Below are positions 52,530-61,494 of a DNA stretch of 64,000 nucleotides, piece after piece. Position 1 is the stretch's first letter. Each line of letters starts with the position of its first letter. The stretch is from NCBI RefSeq assembly GCF_030815485.1, contig NZ_JAUSWV010000002.1:3038001-3102000 (forward strand), read 5' to 3'. The notes under the pieces are model-generated. The model saw only the letters and a list, made by a program, of their open reading frames with translations. It made no database searches and was not told the origin of the DNA. The position numbers and the translations under genes are program-made. This DNA comes from Streptomyces rishiriensis. Lineage in GTDB: Bacteria; Actinomycetota; Actinomycetes; Streptomycetales; Streptomycetaceae.

Positions 52530-54767
52530 TCATCGCGCGGCGGCTCCCACCCCCGTCACCCGCGCGTACTGCTCCCGGACCTCCCGGTACCGCAGCAGTT
52601 CCGCGGCGACGGGATCCAGTACGCGGGCCCGGCCGCACCCGGCCGCCGCCTCCCGCAACCGGCGCTCCGCGTCCTGCCCGTACCGCCGGGCCGGTCCCCG
52701 TGCCGCCAGCCGGCAACTCCACTCGACGAGCGGACCGCCGATGATGCCCGTCACCATCAACAGCACCGGAACCCCGAGGTTCGGCGCCATCACCCCGACG
52801 ATCTGTCCGAGCAGCCACAGCCCGCCGACCACCTGGAGCAGGGTCATGCCCGCCTGCGCCAGCACGGCCACCGGCCACCAACCCGGCCGCGGGGGCCGCC
52901 CCGGCGGCAGCCCGGCCCGCGCCGCCAACTGGTCCAGCGCCTCGGGAAGCCCGTGAGAACCGCGTACGGCCGCTTCCCGCACCGCCTGCGCCCACGGCGT
53001 GGGCAGCCCCGCCGAGGCCCGTTCGGACACCGTGCGCACCGCCTGCTCGACGCGCTGCCGGGCCGTGGCCTCCTCGTCGGCAGGGGCGCGGGCCGGCAGC
53101 CGCCCGGTCGGAGGGTCACGCCGGTCCTGCTGCCACCGCCACAGCCGTAGCCACGGCGTCCCGCACGCCCGGTTCGCGTTGCGCAGCCAGGCGCGCTCGG
53201 CGGCCTCGCCCGCGGCGGTGGCGCCCACGGCGTCCGCCAGTCGGTCCGCGAACTCGTCCCGCGCCTCCTCGCTGAGCCCGGTGCGCCGCCCGGTGGCGTA
53301 GACGGGGCGCAGCCGCCACGCGGCGGCGTCCACGTCGGCGGCGATCCGCCGGCCCGCGGCGCCGCGCTCGGCGACGAACTGGCCGAGCACTTCGCGCAGC
53401 TCACCGACGCCGTCGCCGGTGAGCGCGGACAGGGCGAGCACGGTGGCGCCCGGTTCGCCGTACTCGCCGAGGGCGACGCCGTCCTCGTCGAGCAGGCGTC
53501 GCAGGTCGTCCAGGACCAACTCGGCGGCCTCACCGGGCAGCCGGTCGACCTGGTTGAGGACGACGAACATGATCTCCGCGTGACCCGCCATGGGCCGCAG
53601 ATAGCGCTCGTGGAGCACGGCGTCGGCGTACTTCTCGGGGTCGACGACCCAGATGACGGCGTCGACGAGCGCCAGAACGCGGTCGACCTGCTCACGGTGC
53701 TGGACGGCCGCCGAGTCGTGGTCGGGCAGGTCGATCAGGACGAGCCCGCGCAACTGCGCCTCCGCGTCCTGACTCTGCACCGGACGCCGACGCAGCCGGC
53801 CCGGGATGCCCAGCCGGTCGATGAGGGTCGACGCACCGTCGCTCCAACTGCACGCGATGGGCGCGGAGGTGGTCGGGCGGCGCACGCCCGTCTCGGAGAT
53901 GTTCACTCCGGCGAGGGCGTTGAACAACTGCGACTTGCCACTGCCGGTGGCGCCCGCGAGGGCGACGACGGTGTGCTGACCGGAGAGCCTGCGCCGGGCT
54001 GCCGCCTCGTCGAGCACCCGGCCGGCCTCGGCAAGCGTCCGGCTGTCGAGCCGGGCGCGGGAGAGCCCCACGAGTTCACGCAGCGCGTCGAGCCGGGACC
54101 GCAGGGGCCCGTCGTACGTGAGCGGGGCGGACGGCAGGGCGTTCCCGCCGCCACCGCCGACCCGGGTCTCCATGACGGCGGCCTGCTCGGCGGCGGAGGC
54201 TTCGCTCACACGACGGGCGATGAGCCCGTCGTCCCAGGCCCCGACGGAGTCCGCACCCGCTTCCGACCCACCCGCTTCCGACTTGCCTGATCCCGGACCA
54301 CTTGATCCCGGACCACTTGATCCCGACCTACCTGGTACCAACCCGCCTGGTCCTCTACCCGGTTCCGAACGGGCGCCTCCACGGGAGGCCTTCGCGGGCA
54401 GCTTGGAAGCCTTCTCCGCCATACCGCCGTTCCCCGCCTCTGCCTCTGCCTCTGACTGAGACTCAGACTCAGACTCAGACTCCGCCCGATTCTGCCCCTG
54501 CCCACGCCCCTGCGGCTGCGGCTGCGCTTGCTCTCCGGATCCCGGGTTCTGCCCCGCCCCCAGGCCGCTGTTCTCCGTCCGCACCGGATCCCTGCTGCTC
54601 TTGCTGCTCTTGCTGTTCTTACGGCCGTTGCCGCTCTGGTCACTGTCGGTTCGGTCGATACCGGCGTGAGCGTTGCGGGCCTGATCGTTGTCGGTTTGAT
54701 CGTTGCGGGTCTGATCGTTGTCGGTCTGGTCGTTGTCCGTGTGGTCCTGGTCAGTGACGGCGGTCAC
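52530..54767 (-). CDS. dynB: Dynamin-like GTPase DynB
   Basis: A 745-residue GTPase that, with DynA, stabilises FtsZ rings during sporulation septation in Streptomyces. The first 200 residues are low-complexity: repeats of DNDQT type, then an acidic Ser-Glu stretch and a Gly/Ser-rich linker. The GTPase domain has GATGSGKSQLFNAL (P-loop), the DLPDHDS switch and NQVD (G4). A C-terminal hydrophobic hairpin (PVAVLAQAGMTLLQVVGGLW and VLLMVTGIIGG) is the membrane insertion site that separates DynB from DynA. It starts three bases after the dynA stop codon. Confidence 0.9.
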   Translation of the reverse strand: MTAVTDQDHTDNDQTDNDQTRNDQTDNDQARNAHAGIDRTDSDQSGNGRKNSKSSKSSRDPVRTENSGLGAGQNPGSGEQAQPQPQGRGQGQNRAESESESESQSEAEAEAGNGGMAEKASKLPAKASRGGARSEPGRGPGGLVPGRSGSSGPGSSGPGSGKSEAGGSEAGADSVGAWDDGLIARRVSEASAAEQAAVMETRVGGGGGNALPSAPLTYDGPLRSRLDALRELVGLSRARLDSRTLAEAGRVLDEAAARRRLSGQHTVVALAGATGSGKSQLFNALAGVNISETGVRRPTTSAPIACSWSDGASTLIDRLGIPGRLRRRPVQSQDAEAQLRGLVLIDLPDHDSAAVQHREQVDRVLALVDAVIWVVDPEKYADAVLHERYLRPMAGHAEIMFVVLNQVDRLPGEAAELVLDDLRRLLDEDGVALGEYGEPGATVLALSALTGDGVGELREVLGQFVAERGAAGRRIAADVDAAAWRLRPVYATGRRTGLSEEARDEFADRLADAVGATAAGEAAERAWLRNANRACGTPWLRLWRWQQDRRDPPTGRLPARAPADEEATARQRVEQAVRTVSERASAGLPTPWAQAVREAAVRGSHGLPEALDQLAARAGLPPGRPPRPGWWPVAVLAQAGMTLLQVVGGLWLLGQIVGVMAPNLGVPVLLMVTGIIGGPLVEWSCRLAARGPARRYGQDAERRLREAAAGCGRARVLDPVAAELLRYREVREQYARVTGVGAAAR
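54681..54740 (-). repeat. 15-bp tandem repeats in the dynB 5' coding region
   Basis: Four 15-bp units (54681-54695, 54696-54710, 54711-54725 and 54726-54740) encode pentapeptides of the [D/R]NDQ[T/A] kind. They keep the reading frame and lie in the disordered N-terminal extension, a length-variable part of the protein. Confidence 0.85.
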
Positions 54768-54770
54768 CGG

Positions 54771-56375
54771 TCACCTCTCCTTCTGAAGTACGGACAGCGC
54801 GGCAATGAGTTCGGCCTGGGGTTCGGCGTGGACTTCGAGCCCGTCGAGGGGCGCGAGGCGCCGCTCGCGTTCGGTGTGCAGCACGCGGTCGAGGTGTTCG
54901 GTGAGGAGCCGTCCGGCACGGTCGCGCAGCCGCAGCGCCCCGTGGGCGCCGATCCGCTCCGCGAGCCCCTCGCCGGCCGAACGCGCCCTGCGACCGCCCA
55001 GCAGCGCGGTGGCGACGAGGGCGGCGACCGACTCGGGATCGGGCGCCACACCACGTTCGAGGCCGCGCACCTCGTCCTCGGCGTACTCCTCGAGCTCGCG
55101 CCGCCACCGTCGTACGGCCAGGCCGATGCGGTGCTCGGTGCTCTCCGGCGAGGCATCCCGATCCGTCAGCTCCGGTGCGTCCGAGGCCGGTTCGCGCCGC
55201 CAGGCGTCGTCGACGCGTTCGTCGGCGGCCGTGACGGCGCACAGCAGGAGCGCGCCGAGGCTCTCCACCAAGGCGTCGAGGAGTTCACCCGCGGTGCAGT
55301 CCAACGGGAAGGCCCGCCAGCGTTTGAGCGCGTCGCCGGCGAGCACGGCGCCGCTCTGGAGACGGCCCCGCACGCGCGTGTACTCGGTGTCGTACGCCGT
55401 GTCGACGGCCGAGGTGAGGCGCAGCGCGGCGGCGTACTGCGAGGCGGCGGCTCCCGCCAGTTCGGGCATCCGGGCCTTGAGGGAGTTGAGAACGCCCTGG
55501 GCCGTACGGGCCAGGGCGCGGTGGCGGGAGCCCGGGTCCTGGACCTGGTGGACGAGCCAGTTCCGCAGCGGCGCCACGGCGGTGGCCGGCAGGAGGCCGC
55601 CGCCCCAGGCGGACTCGGGCAGTTCCGGCACCGTGAAGCGCGGTACGTCGCCCAGCCCGGCCTTGGTGAGCAGCGCGCCGTACTGCCGGGAGACCTCGGA
55701 GACGACCTGGTGCGGTACGCGGTCGAGGACCGTCACGAGCATGGCGTCGTACTCCTTGGCGGTGCGGAGCAGGTGCCAGGGCACGGCGTCGGCGTATCGG
55801 GCGGCGGTCGTCACCATCACCCAGATGTCGGCGGCGCAGATCAGCTCGGCGGCGAGCACCCGGTTGTCGGCGACGAGGGAGTCGATGTCGGGTGCGTCCA
55901 GGAGGGCGAGGCCCGGCGGGAGGGTGTCGGCGGTCTCGATCCGCAGTACGTGTCTGCCGTCCTCGCCGGGCAGCAACAGGTCTTCCGAGGACTCCTGGTG
56001 AGGCGCCCACACGCGCGTGAGCCGCGGTAGCACCCGCATGCCGCTGAACCAGTGATGGTCCTCCGGATGGCAGACGAGCACCGGCGTCCGGGTCGTCGGC
56101 CGCAACACGCCAGCCTCGCTGACGCGCTGGCCCACCAGGGAGTTGACGAGGGTCGACTTGCCGGCGCCGGTGGAGCCACCCACGACGACCAGCATCGGCG
56201 CGTCGGGCTGCCTGAGCCGGGGCACCAGATAGTCGTCGAGCTGGGCGAGCAGTTCGTCGCGGTTGGCACGCGCGCGTGGGGCTCCCGCCAGGGGAAGCGG
56301 GAAGCGTGCGGCGGCGACACGGTCGCGCAGGGCGGAAAGTGCGTCGAGCAGCTGAGGCCGTACGTCCAAGGTCAC
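54771..56375 (-). CDS. dynA: Dynamin-like GTPase DynA
   Basis: A 534-residue GTPase, the first gene of the dynAB pair. The start at GTG 56375 ([13 protein letters not shown]) gives the conserved N-terminus. The GTPase domain has [17 protein letters not shown] near residues 63-79 and LLDAPDIDS; a TVLDRVP segment occupies the G4 position (the usual NKxD is degenerate). The C-terminal half is helical, without membrane segments, as known for DynA, which is recruited to sporulation septa with DynB. Upstream, 56376-56440 is unusually A/T-rich (TAAAATTG, CATAAATCCCC) and should hold the promoter; no clear Shine-Dalgarno sequence is seen. Confidence 0.88.
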   Translation of the reverse strand: MTLDVRPQLLDALSALRDRVAAARFPLPLAGAPRARANRDELLAQLDDYLVPRLRQPDAPMLVVVGGSTGAGKSTLVNSLVGQRVSEAGVLRPTTRTPVLVCHPEDHHWFSGMRVLPRLTRVWAPHQESSEDLLLPGEDGRHVLRIETADTLPPGLALLDAPDIDSLVADNRVLAAELICAADIWVMVTTAARYADAVPWHLLRTAKEYDAMLVTVLDRVPHQVVSEVSRQYGALLTKAGLGDVPRFTVPELPESAWGGGLLPATAVAPLRNWLVHQVQDPGSRHRALARTAQGVLNSLKARMPELAGAAASQYAAALRLTSAVDTAYDTEYTRVRGRLQSGAVLAGDALKRWRAFPLDCTAGELLDALVESLGALLLCAVTAADERVDDAWRREPASDAPELTDRDASPESTEHRIGLAVRRWRRELEEYAEDEVRGLERGVAPDPESVAALVATALLGGRRARSAGEGLAERIGAHGALRLRDRAGRLLTEHLDRVLHTERERRLAPLDGLEVHAEPQAELIAALSVLQKER

Positions 56376-56699
56376 CACATGCGAAGAATGCCCAATTTTA
56401 GGGGATTTATGAAGCATATAGGCATGTCTGCGCGCCGATAGGACACAAGGGACGAAAGGTACGACTGGGACAGAGGCACAGCGCAGGCATAACGAGTGCA
56501 CAACACCCGTCGCCCCGGACGCGAAAAGCGATGCACGATTCGCACCTGCCTGCGATTATCAGGACCGCTTCACCGAACCTCCACATTGAGCCACGGAGGG
56601 GAAGCAACCGGGACAAGGAACCGGGAGCCCTATCCTTGTCCCCGGCAACGTCACGGATCAGCCCACACCCGGGCAGCATGTACGAGGCCACCACACCCG

Positions 56700-56772
56700 G
56701 CCCCCGTAGCTCAGTGGATAGAGCAGGCGCCTTCTAAGCGCTTGGCCGCAGGTTCGAGTCCTGCCGGGGGCG
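56700..56772 (+). tRNA. tRNA-Arg (anticodon UCU)
   Basis: Folds into a full cloverleaf: acceptor GCCCCCG/CGGGGGC, D-arm GCTC/GAGC, anticodon stem GGCGC/GCGCT with loop CTTCTAA (anticodon TCT at 56733-56735), and T-arm GCAGG/CCTGC with loop TTCGAGT. The 3' CCA is not encoded. It reads the rare AGA codon. Confidence 0.95.
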
Positions 56773-56781
56773 CAAGTCTCC

Positions 56782-56806
56782 GCCCTCCCTTCGGGAGGGC
56801 TTTTTT
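56782..56806 (+). terminator. Rho-independent terminator of the tRNA gene
   Basis: GCCCTCCC-TTC-GGGAGGGC followed by TTTTTT. It is the only hairpin in this window that I found with a full T-run. Confidence 0.92.
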
Positions 56807-56911
56807 GCTGGTGATTCGCGTCGGTGGTTGCGCGGAGTCTGGCCGGGTCTCTGGCCCGCCGAGGGCACCGCGGAAGGGTGGTCGACGACGAGGGCCGGAA
56901 GTCGTCGGGTG

Positions 56912-57769
56912 TCAGCGGTTGTACGACGCCAGCAGCCTCGAGCCGTCGTGCAGGGCGACCCGCACCCCGCCGGGCTCCCCCTCCCCCGGTCCACTCACCG
57001 GTCCTTCCCCCGGCCCCTCCCCCGGCTCCTCAGCCGCCCCCGTGACAGCCACCGGCACCGCCACCGCCCCCGTGACAGCCACCGCGACCGCCGCGGGATG
57101 CGTTCCGTCGACGTAGAGGTCCGCCATGCTCGTGGGGGGACGGGTGGCGAGTCGGCCGGGCCAGCCGAGGACGGCCGGCGGTTGCTCGGGGGCGGACACC
57201 TCCAGTTCGCGCAGCGGTACGCCCAGCCCCACGCCGAGCGCTTTGAGCACGGCCTCCTTGCGCGTCCAGGTGCGCAGGAACGCGGGCTGCCGTTCGGTTG
57301 CCGGGCGGGCGTACAGCGCGGTGAGTTCCGAGTCGGACAGGGCTGCGCGCGCGGCGGAGTCGACGTCGACGTCAGCGTGGGACTCCTCGACGTCGAGGCC
57401 CACCTCCCCGCCCCGGCAGACGGCGACGCCGATGAGCGCGCCGCTGTGGGTGACGGAGAAGGAGAGGTCGTGGAGCGGTGGGGTGGCCGGAGGGCCGTCC
57501 GACAGGGGTGCCCGGTGCAGGTGGACCTTGCCGTGCGGTCCGCCGCAGCGAGGACACACCCGGCGCAGGGGGACCTCCGCCGGGGGCAGCCCGAGCAGTT
57601 CGCCGAGGACCAGGCGGCTGAGGGCGCAGCCCACCAGGAAGCGCCCCCTGCCCGCGGGGTCGACGGTCGACTCGTACCGGGCGTGTTCCACGGGGTCGAG
57701 AAGGGTCCGCAGACCCGGCCGGGCGTCCTCCAGACGGGCCCACCACACCTGCACCGGGTGTCCTGTCAC
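56912..57769 (-). CDS. Sfp-type 4'-phosphopantetheinyl transferase
   Basis: A 285-residue PPTase that moves 4'-phosphopantetheine from CoA onto carrier proteins. The family motifs are present: VGLDVEES (metal-binding Asp/Glu) and WTRKEAVLKALG, with SVTHSG before them. A Cys pair in RRVCPRCGGPHGK is typical of Streptomyces Sfp-like enzymes. The C-terminal part has an insertion of tandem-like VAVAVTGAVAVPVAVTG and GEGPGEGP repeats before the final ALHDGSRLLASY. The start GTG 57769 follows GACGAGG. It is a likely activator of the stand-alone carrier protein at 62612, 5 kb away. Confidence 0.88.
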   Translation of the reverse strand: MTGHPVQVWWARLEDARPGLRTLLDPVEHARYESTVDPAGRGRFLVGCALSRLVLGELLGLPPAEVPLRRVCPRCGGPHGKVHLHRAPLSDGPPATPPLHDLSFSVTHSGALIGVAVCRGGEVGLDVEESHADVDVDSAARAALSDSELTALYARPATERQPAFLRTWTRKEAVLKALGVGLGVPLRELEVSAPEQPPAVLGWPGRLATRPPTSMADLYVDGTHPAAVAVAVTGAVAVPVAVTGAAEEPGEGPGEGPVSGPGEGEPGGVRVALHDGSRLLASYNR

Positions 57770-57851
57770 TGCGCCTCGTCCTGGTTCGATGATCAGCCCG
57801 CGCCTTACACTCACTCCTGCTCACACCACACCACCACGAGGAAGCAGCCGC

Positions 57852-58568
57852 ATGCGACTGCACACACAGGAGTGGGGAACGGGCGAGCGCGTCGCCGTCC
57901 TCGTTCACGGCATCATGTCCGACCACCGCACGTGGCACGAGCTGGTCCCGGTCCTGACCGGACGGGGCTACCGCGTCCTCGCCGTGGACCTGCGCGGGCA
58001 CGGCTCCAGCGCGCGCGGGGAGTACGAGCCCCGCCTCTTCGCCGAGGATCTCCTCGAGACGCTGCCAACCGCCCCGGAGGTCGCGCTGGGCCATTCGCTG
58101 GGCGCGTTGGCCCTGGCTCTCGCGGTGGCGGAGCTGCAACCGGCCCGCGCCGTCTACTCGGAACCCGCCTGGCAGCTCGCCGGGGCCCACGGCTCTCTGG
58201 ACCCGGCCCTCTTCACACTCTTCAAGCGCTCGTCCCGCGCCCTCGCCGCGCTCTCCCGCCCGACGCACCGCGGGGAGCTGGACGAACGCCTCGAGAAGCG
58301 GGCCGTGGCCGAGCGGCAGGCACTCGACCGCTGGGACGAGCAGACGGCCCTCGCGCTCTCCACGCACCGGCACATCGACCACACGCCGGAGAAGGCTCTG
58401 GTGCCCTCTCTCGTCCAGGCTTCGGACCCGAGCATGCTCGTCAGCGCGGAGATGCGGGCGGAACTGGTGCGGCGCGGTTTCGAGGTGCGTACGGTGCCCG
58501 ACGCACCGCATGCGATCCACCGGGACCGTTTCGACGCTTTCGTCGAGTCGCTGTCGGGGTGGTTGTGA
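57852..58568 (+). CDS. Alpha/beta hydrolase
   Basis: A 238-residue alpha/beta-hydrolase fold protein with oxyanion-region VLVHGIMSDHRTW, nucleophile Ser in LGHSLGALALAL (near residue 80) and a catalytic His in DAPHAIHRDRF near the C-terminus. It is divergent from the PPTase and convergent with the SpeD-like gene. The substrate cannot be predicted; if it belongs to the polyamine/carrier-protein locus it could release or trim an acylated product, but there is no direct evidence. GAGGAAG precedes the ATG. Confidence 0.82.
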   Translation: MRLHTQEWGTGERVAVLVHGIMSDHRTWHELVPVLTGRGYRVLAVDLRGHGSSARGEYEPRLFAEDLLETLPTAPEVALGHSLGALALALAVAELQPARAVYSEPAWQLAGAHGSLDPALFTLFKRSSRALAALSRPTHRGELDERLEKRAVAERQALDRWDEQTALALSTHRHIDHTPEKALVPSLVQASDPSMLVSAEMRAELVRRGFEVRTVPDAPHAIHRDRFDAFVESLSGWL

Positions 58569-58607
58569 GGCCCGACCGGTTCAACCGGTCGAACCGGTCG
58601 AATCAGG

Positions 58608-58988
58608 TCAGTGAACCGCGCGCAGCATACGCGTCACGTTGATCCGCGTCGGCGAAAGGCCGAGCTCGACGCTCTGCATCATCCGCTCGCCGTTCAGTCG
58701 GCCGTAGGCGAGCAGGTCGACATTGGCCAGGCTGAATTCGGGCCAGGTGTGAATGCTCAGGTGCGACGCGGAAAGCAGGAGAATCGCGGTGACGGCACCG
58801 TTGGGGAAAACGTGCGACGCCTCGCCGAGGACCGTGGCGTTTCCCTTTTCGGCGGCCGTACGCAGCACCTGGAGAAGGCGCTCTTCGTCGGTCAGGATGC
58901 TGTGGTCGCTCACCCATACATCGACGGCATAAGAGCACAGATCGTCGACGTTTATACCCTCGGTGGCGAGGTTGGCGGAGTTGGTCAT
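58608..58988 (-). CDS. SpeD-family (AdoMet decarboxylase-like) pyruvoyl enzyme
   Basis: A 126-residue protein matching class 1 AdoMet decarboxylase proenzymes over most of its length, centred on SASHLSIHTWPE. Ser75 is the expected self-cleavage and pyruvoyl residue, with His76 and His80. Two usual residues differ: the Glu before Ser75 is Ala74, and the catalytic Cys of the DVFTCG motif is replaced in DLLAYG (Tyr95). SpeD homologues have been reported with ornithine or arginine decarboxylase activity, so the substrate may not be AdoMet. No clear Shine-Dalgarno sequence directly precedes the ATG; AAAGGAG lies about 30 bases upstream. Confidence 0.75.
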   Translation of the reverse strand: MTNSANLATEGINVDDLCSYAVDVWVSDHSILTDEERLLQVLRTAAEKGNATVLGEASHVFPNGAVTAILLLSASHLSIHTWPEFSLANVDLLAYGRLNGERMMQSVELGLSPTRINVTRMLRAVH

Positions 58989-59440
58989 GGGGAACCGGGG
59001 GTGACGAACCGCTGCCCCCGTCTCCTTTCACATAGATCTGCGCTGGTCCGCGCGGCCAAAGGGGAAGGTTGCGAGGCCGGTAGACGGCGCTCGATGGTGC
59101 CCAGCGTAGCATCCGGGGCGCTCAAGGGCTCGCGCGTGCACCGCGTCAAGGGCAGTGGAGGGGGCGCGGCGGAATCGTCCGAAAACCCACCGCACCCCTT
59201 CGAGGAATCCATCCGCGAACCTCCCCTCCGACAAGAGGTGAAACAGCCGGAAGAATGACCACTCCCCAGTGGACGGAACAGCGGACGGAACAGCGGGCAG
59301 GGCAGCCGGCAGAATCGTGGACAGAACGAGGGGCGGAACACCGGGCGGAACGGCGATCAGCGTACCGCTCAGCACATTGCGCGAGTTCACTTCATCCGCT
59401 CGAATTCCGTGCCGCCTCTCCGTCCTTTCATCGTCCTTCT

Positions 59441-59495
59441 TTCGTCGTTGATTTGCCCTCAATTCGCCGTCGATTCGCCGTCGATTTTCCGTCGA
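59441..59495 (+). repeat. Five 11-bp direct repeats upstream of the bpsA-like operon
   Basis: Units at 59441, 59452, 59463, 59474 and 59485 follow the consensus TTCGCCGTCGA; the third and fourth are identical. The period equals about one helical turn, and the array ends 44 bp before the -10 box. It is a candidate binding site for a regulator that reads direct repeats on one face of the helix. Confidence 0.7.
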
Positions 59496-59539
59496 TTCCT
59501 CGGTGTCCGAGCGGGTCCGGGGGCCTGCGCACCAGCCCG

Positions 59540-59545
59540 TATACT
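59540..59545 (+). promoter_or_regulatory. -10 box of the bpsA-like operon
   Basis: TATACT fits a vegetative -10 and lies 44 bp before the GTG start. No good -35 is visible 16-18 bp upstream, suggesting an activator-dependent promoter. The wider gap 58989-59439 holds no gene; it has a run of GGACGGAACAGC-like repeats at about 59265-59360. Confidence 0.55.
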
Positions 59546-59589
59546 CGATAGTTCCGGAATCCACCAAACAGCTTGCCTGGAGCAGCATT

Positions 59590-61494
59590 GTGACGAACGC
59601 GCGTCGGCACCCTCGGAGCACCACTGCGGATTCCGTGCTCACGGAAGTCGCGGAAGCCGTCCGGCTCCAGGAGGGCCCGCCCGGGGTGCGGTCCGTCCTG
59701 CGGGCGCTGCGCCGTCTGGCGCCCGCCTCCACGAAGGACCTCAGCCGCGCGACCGGCCTGCCCGTGCCGATCGTCGCCGCCCTGGGGAACGAACTGCGCC
59801 GCCGGGGGTTCGTCACCACGCAGCGTCCGTCCCGGCTGACCGAGGCGGGTCTGGACCTCGTGGCCCAGCTGGGCATGGACCTGTCCCTCGACGCCACCTG
59901 CACCACCTGTGACGGGCGCGAGCTCGTGATCCCCGACGTCCTGGACGCAGCCGTACGGCGGCTGCGCGCCCTCATGGAGTCGGGTCCCGCCGCCGACATG
60001 GCGATCGACCAGTCGCACTGCACGGCCGAGACCAAGGTGCGCCGGGTGCTCGCGCTGCTCACCGCGGGCGCCCTGCCGGGTGGCTCCCTGCTGCTGATCG
60101 GCGACGACGACCTGATCTCCCTGGCCGTCGCCGTGGTGGGTGATGTGCTCGGCGGTCCGATCGTCGAGCAGGTGACCGTCGTGGACATCTCCGCCGAGAT
60201 CCTCGACTACATCCGGAAGGTGTCGGCCGGCCTCGGCACCCGGGTCGAGACCGTCCAGCACGACCTGCGCCTGCCGCTGCCCGCCGAGCTCCTCGAGCAG
60301 CACGACGTGGCCATGACGGACCCGCCGTACACGGCCGAAGGCGCCCGCCTCTTCCTGTCCCGTGCCGTGGAGGGGCTCCGGCCCGGCCCCGCGCACAGTG
60401 TCTTCTTCTCCTTCGGCGGCAAGAGCCCGGACGAGATGCTGGAGGTGCAGCGGGAGATCATGGGGCTCGGCCTGGTCACCAACGGTTTCGTCCGTAACTT
60501 CAACGAGTACGAGGGCAGCGGCATCCTCGGCGGTGTCGGGTTCTTCCAGCATCTGCTCACGACCACCTCGACGGCTCCCTCCCACGAGGGCGAGTTCAGC
60601 GGCCCCCTCTATACGGGCGACAAGCGGACCCGGCAGCGCGAGTACACGTGCGTGGCGTGCGACGCCCGGTTCCGCGTCGGGCCCGGCGCCCGCTGGACCG
60701 CGGTCGCCGCCCTGCGCGCGGAGGGCTGCCCGAACTGCGGCAAGGGCCCCTTCCGCCCCGGCCGCCTGGTCCCGGCGGAGGATCCGACGACCCTGGCGGA
60801 GCAACCTGCGGCCGTTGCCCGGCAGGCAGCCCTTCCCCGGCAGGTTCCGGCTCCCGCCGAGACCCCGGCCACGGATCGCAACGCCCCGGCCCTCGCACCG
60901 GACGCCGTGGCCGCCACGCCGGCGGCTGCTCCCGCCACGCCCGTCGGTCGCACCTCCGGCTGGCGCCCGCCGACCGACGAGGACCGCGCCGGCCTCGCCG
61001 AGCGGGCCCGGCCGTACGTCACCCGTCAGGCCGACGAGCGTGATCTGCCGGCCATCGGACGGTTCGAGGCCGAGATCGCCCGGGTCTCCTTCGGCGAGGA
61101 CGCCATCGACGACCCCGCGCGGTGGGCCTCCCGCCTCGGCCGTGCCATGGAGAAGTCGAAGGAGGGCATGATCGTCGCCGACGGTCCGGGCGAGGAGCCC
61201 GTCGGCTGGTGCTGGGTGAGCATCAACCAGAACGCGATGACCGGCGACCGCTACGCCAACTTCCGCTCGCTGGCGGTGTCCCCGGTGGACAACCGCAGCG
61301 ACGTCGCCGAACTCCTCCTCACCGCCGGTCTGGAGTTCTGCCTGGCCAACGGCATCACCGAGGTCGTCGGCCGAGTGCACGTGGGCAACGTCCCGATGCG
61401 CACGGTGTACCGCAAGTTCGGCTTCGACCCCACCAGCCTGTCGATGAAGCTGTTCCTCCCGGAGGGCGAGCCGAAGGGGGACAGCGCCCGATGA
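59590..61494 (+). CDS. Branched-polyamine synthase (BpsA-type) fused to zinc finger and GNAT domain
   Basis: A 634-residue protein from GTG 59590 (GGAG upstream). Residues about 10-100 form a winged helix; Cys104/Cys107 (CTTC) follow. The catalytic Rossmann-like domain has GDDD at 171-174 and DPPYTAEG at 244-251, the motifs of N4-bis(aminopropyl)spermidine synthase, which adds aminopropyl groups from decarboxylated AdoMet to spermidine. BpsA normally ends near residue 350. Here a zinc knuckle (C354, C357, C380, C383), a Pro/Ala-rich linker and a GNAT acetyltransferase domain (about 475-630, NVPMRTVYRKFGF) follow. The stop overlaps the next start (ATGA). Confidence 0.82.
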   Translation: MTNARRHPRSTTADSVLTEVAEAVRLQEGPPGVRSVLRALRRLAPASTKDLSRATGLPVPIVAALGNELRRRGFVTTQRPSRLTEAGLDLVAQLGMDLSLDATCTTCDGRELVIPDVLDAAVRRLRALMESGPAADMAIDQSHCTAETKVRRVLALLTAGALPGGSLLLIGDDDLISLAVAVVGDVLGGPIVEQVTVVDISAEILDYIRKVSAGLGTRVETVQHDLRLPLPAELLEQHDVAMTDPPYTAEGARLFLSRAVEGLRPGPAHSVFFSFGGKSPDEMLEVQREIMGLGLVTNGFVRNFNEYEGSGILGGVGFFQHLLTTTSTAPSHEGEFSGPLYTGDKRTRQREYTCVACDARFRVGPGARWTAVAALRAEGCPNCGKGPFRPGRLVPAEDPTTLAEQPAAVARQAALPRQVPAPAETPATDRNAPALAPDAVAATPAAAPATPVGRTSGWRPPTDEDRAGLAERARPYVTRQADERDLPAIGRFEAEIARVSFGEDAIDDPARWASRLGRAMEKSKEGMIVADGPGEEPVGWCWVSINQNAMTGDRYANFRSLAVSPVDNRSDVAELLLTAGLEFCLANGITEVVGRVHVGNVPMRTVYRKFGFDPTSLSMKLFLPEGEPKGDSAR

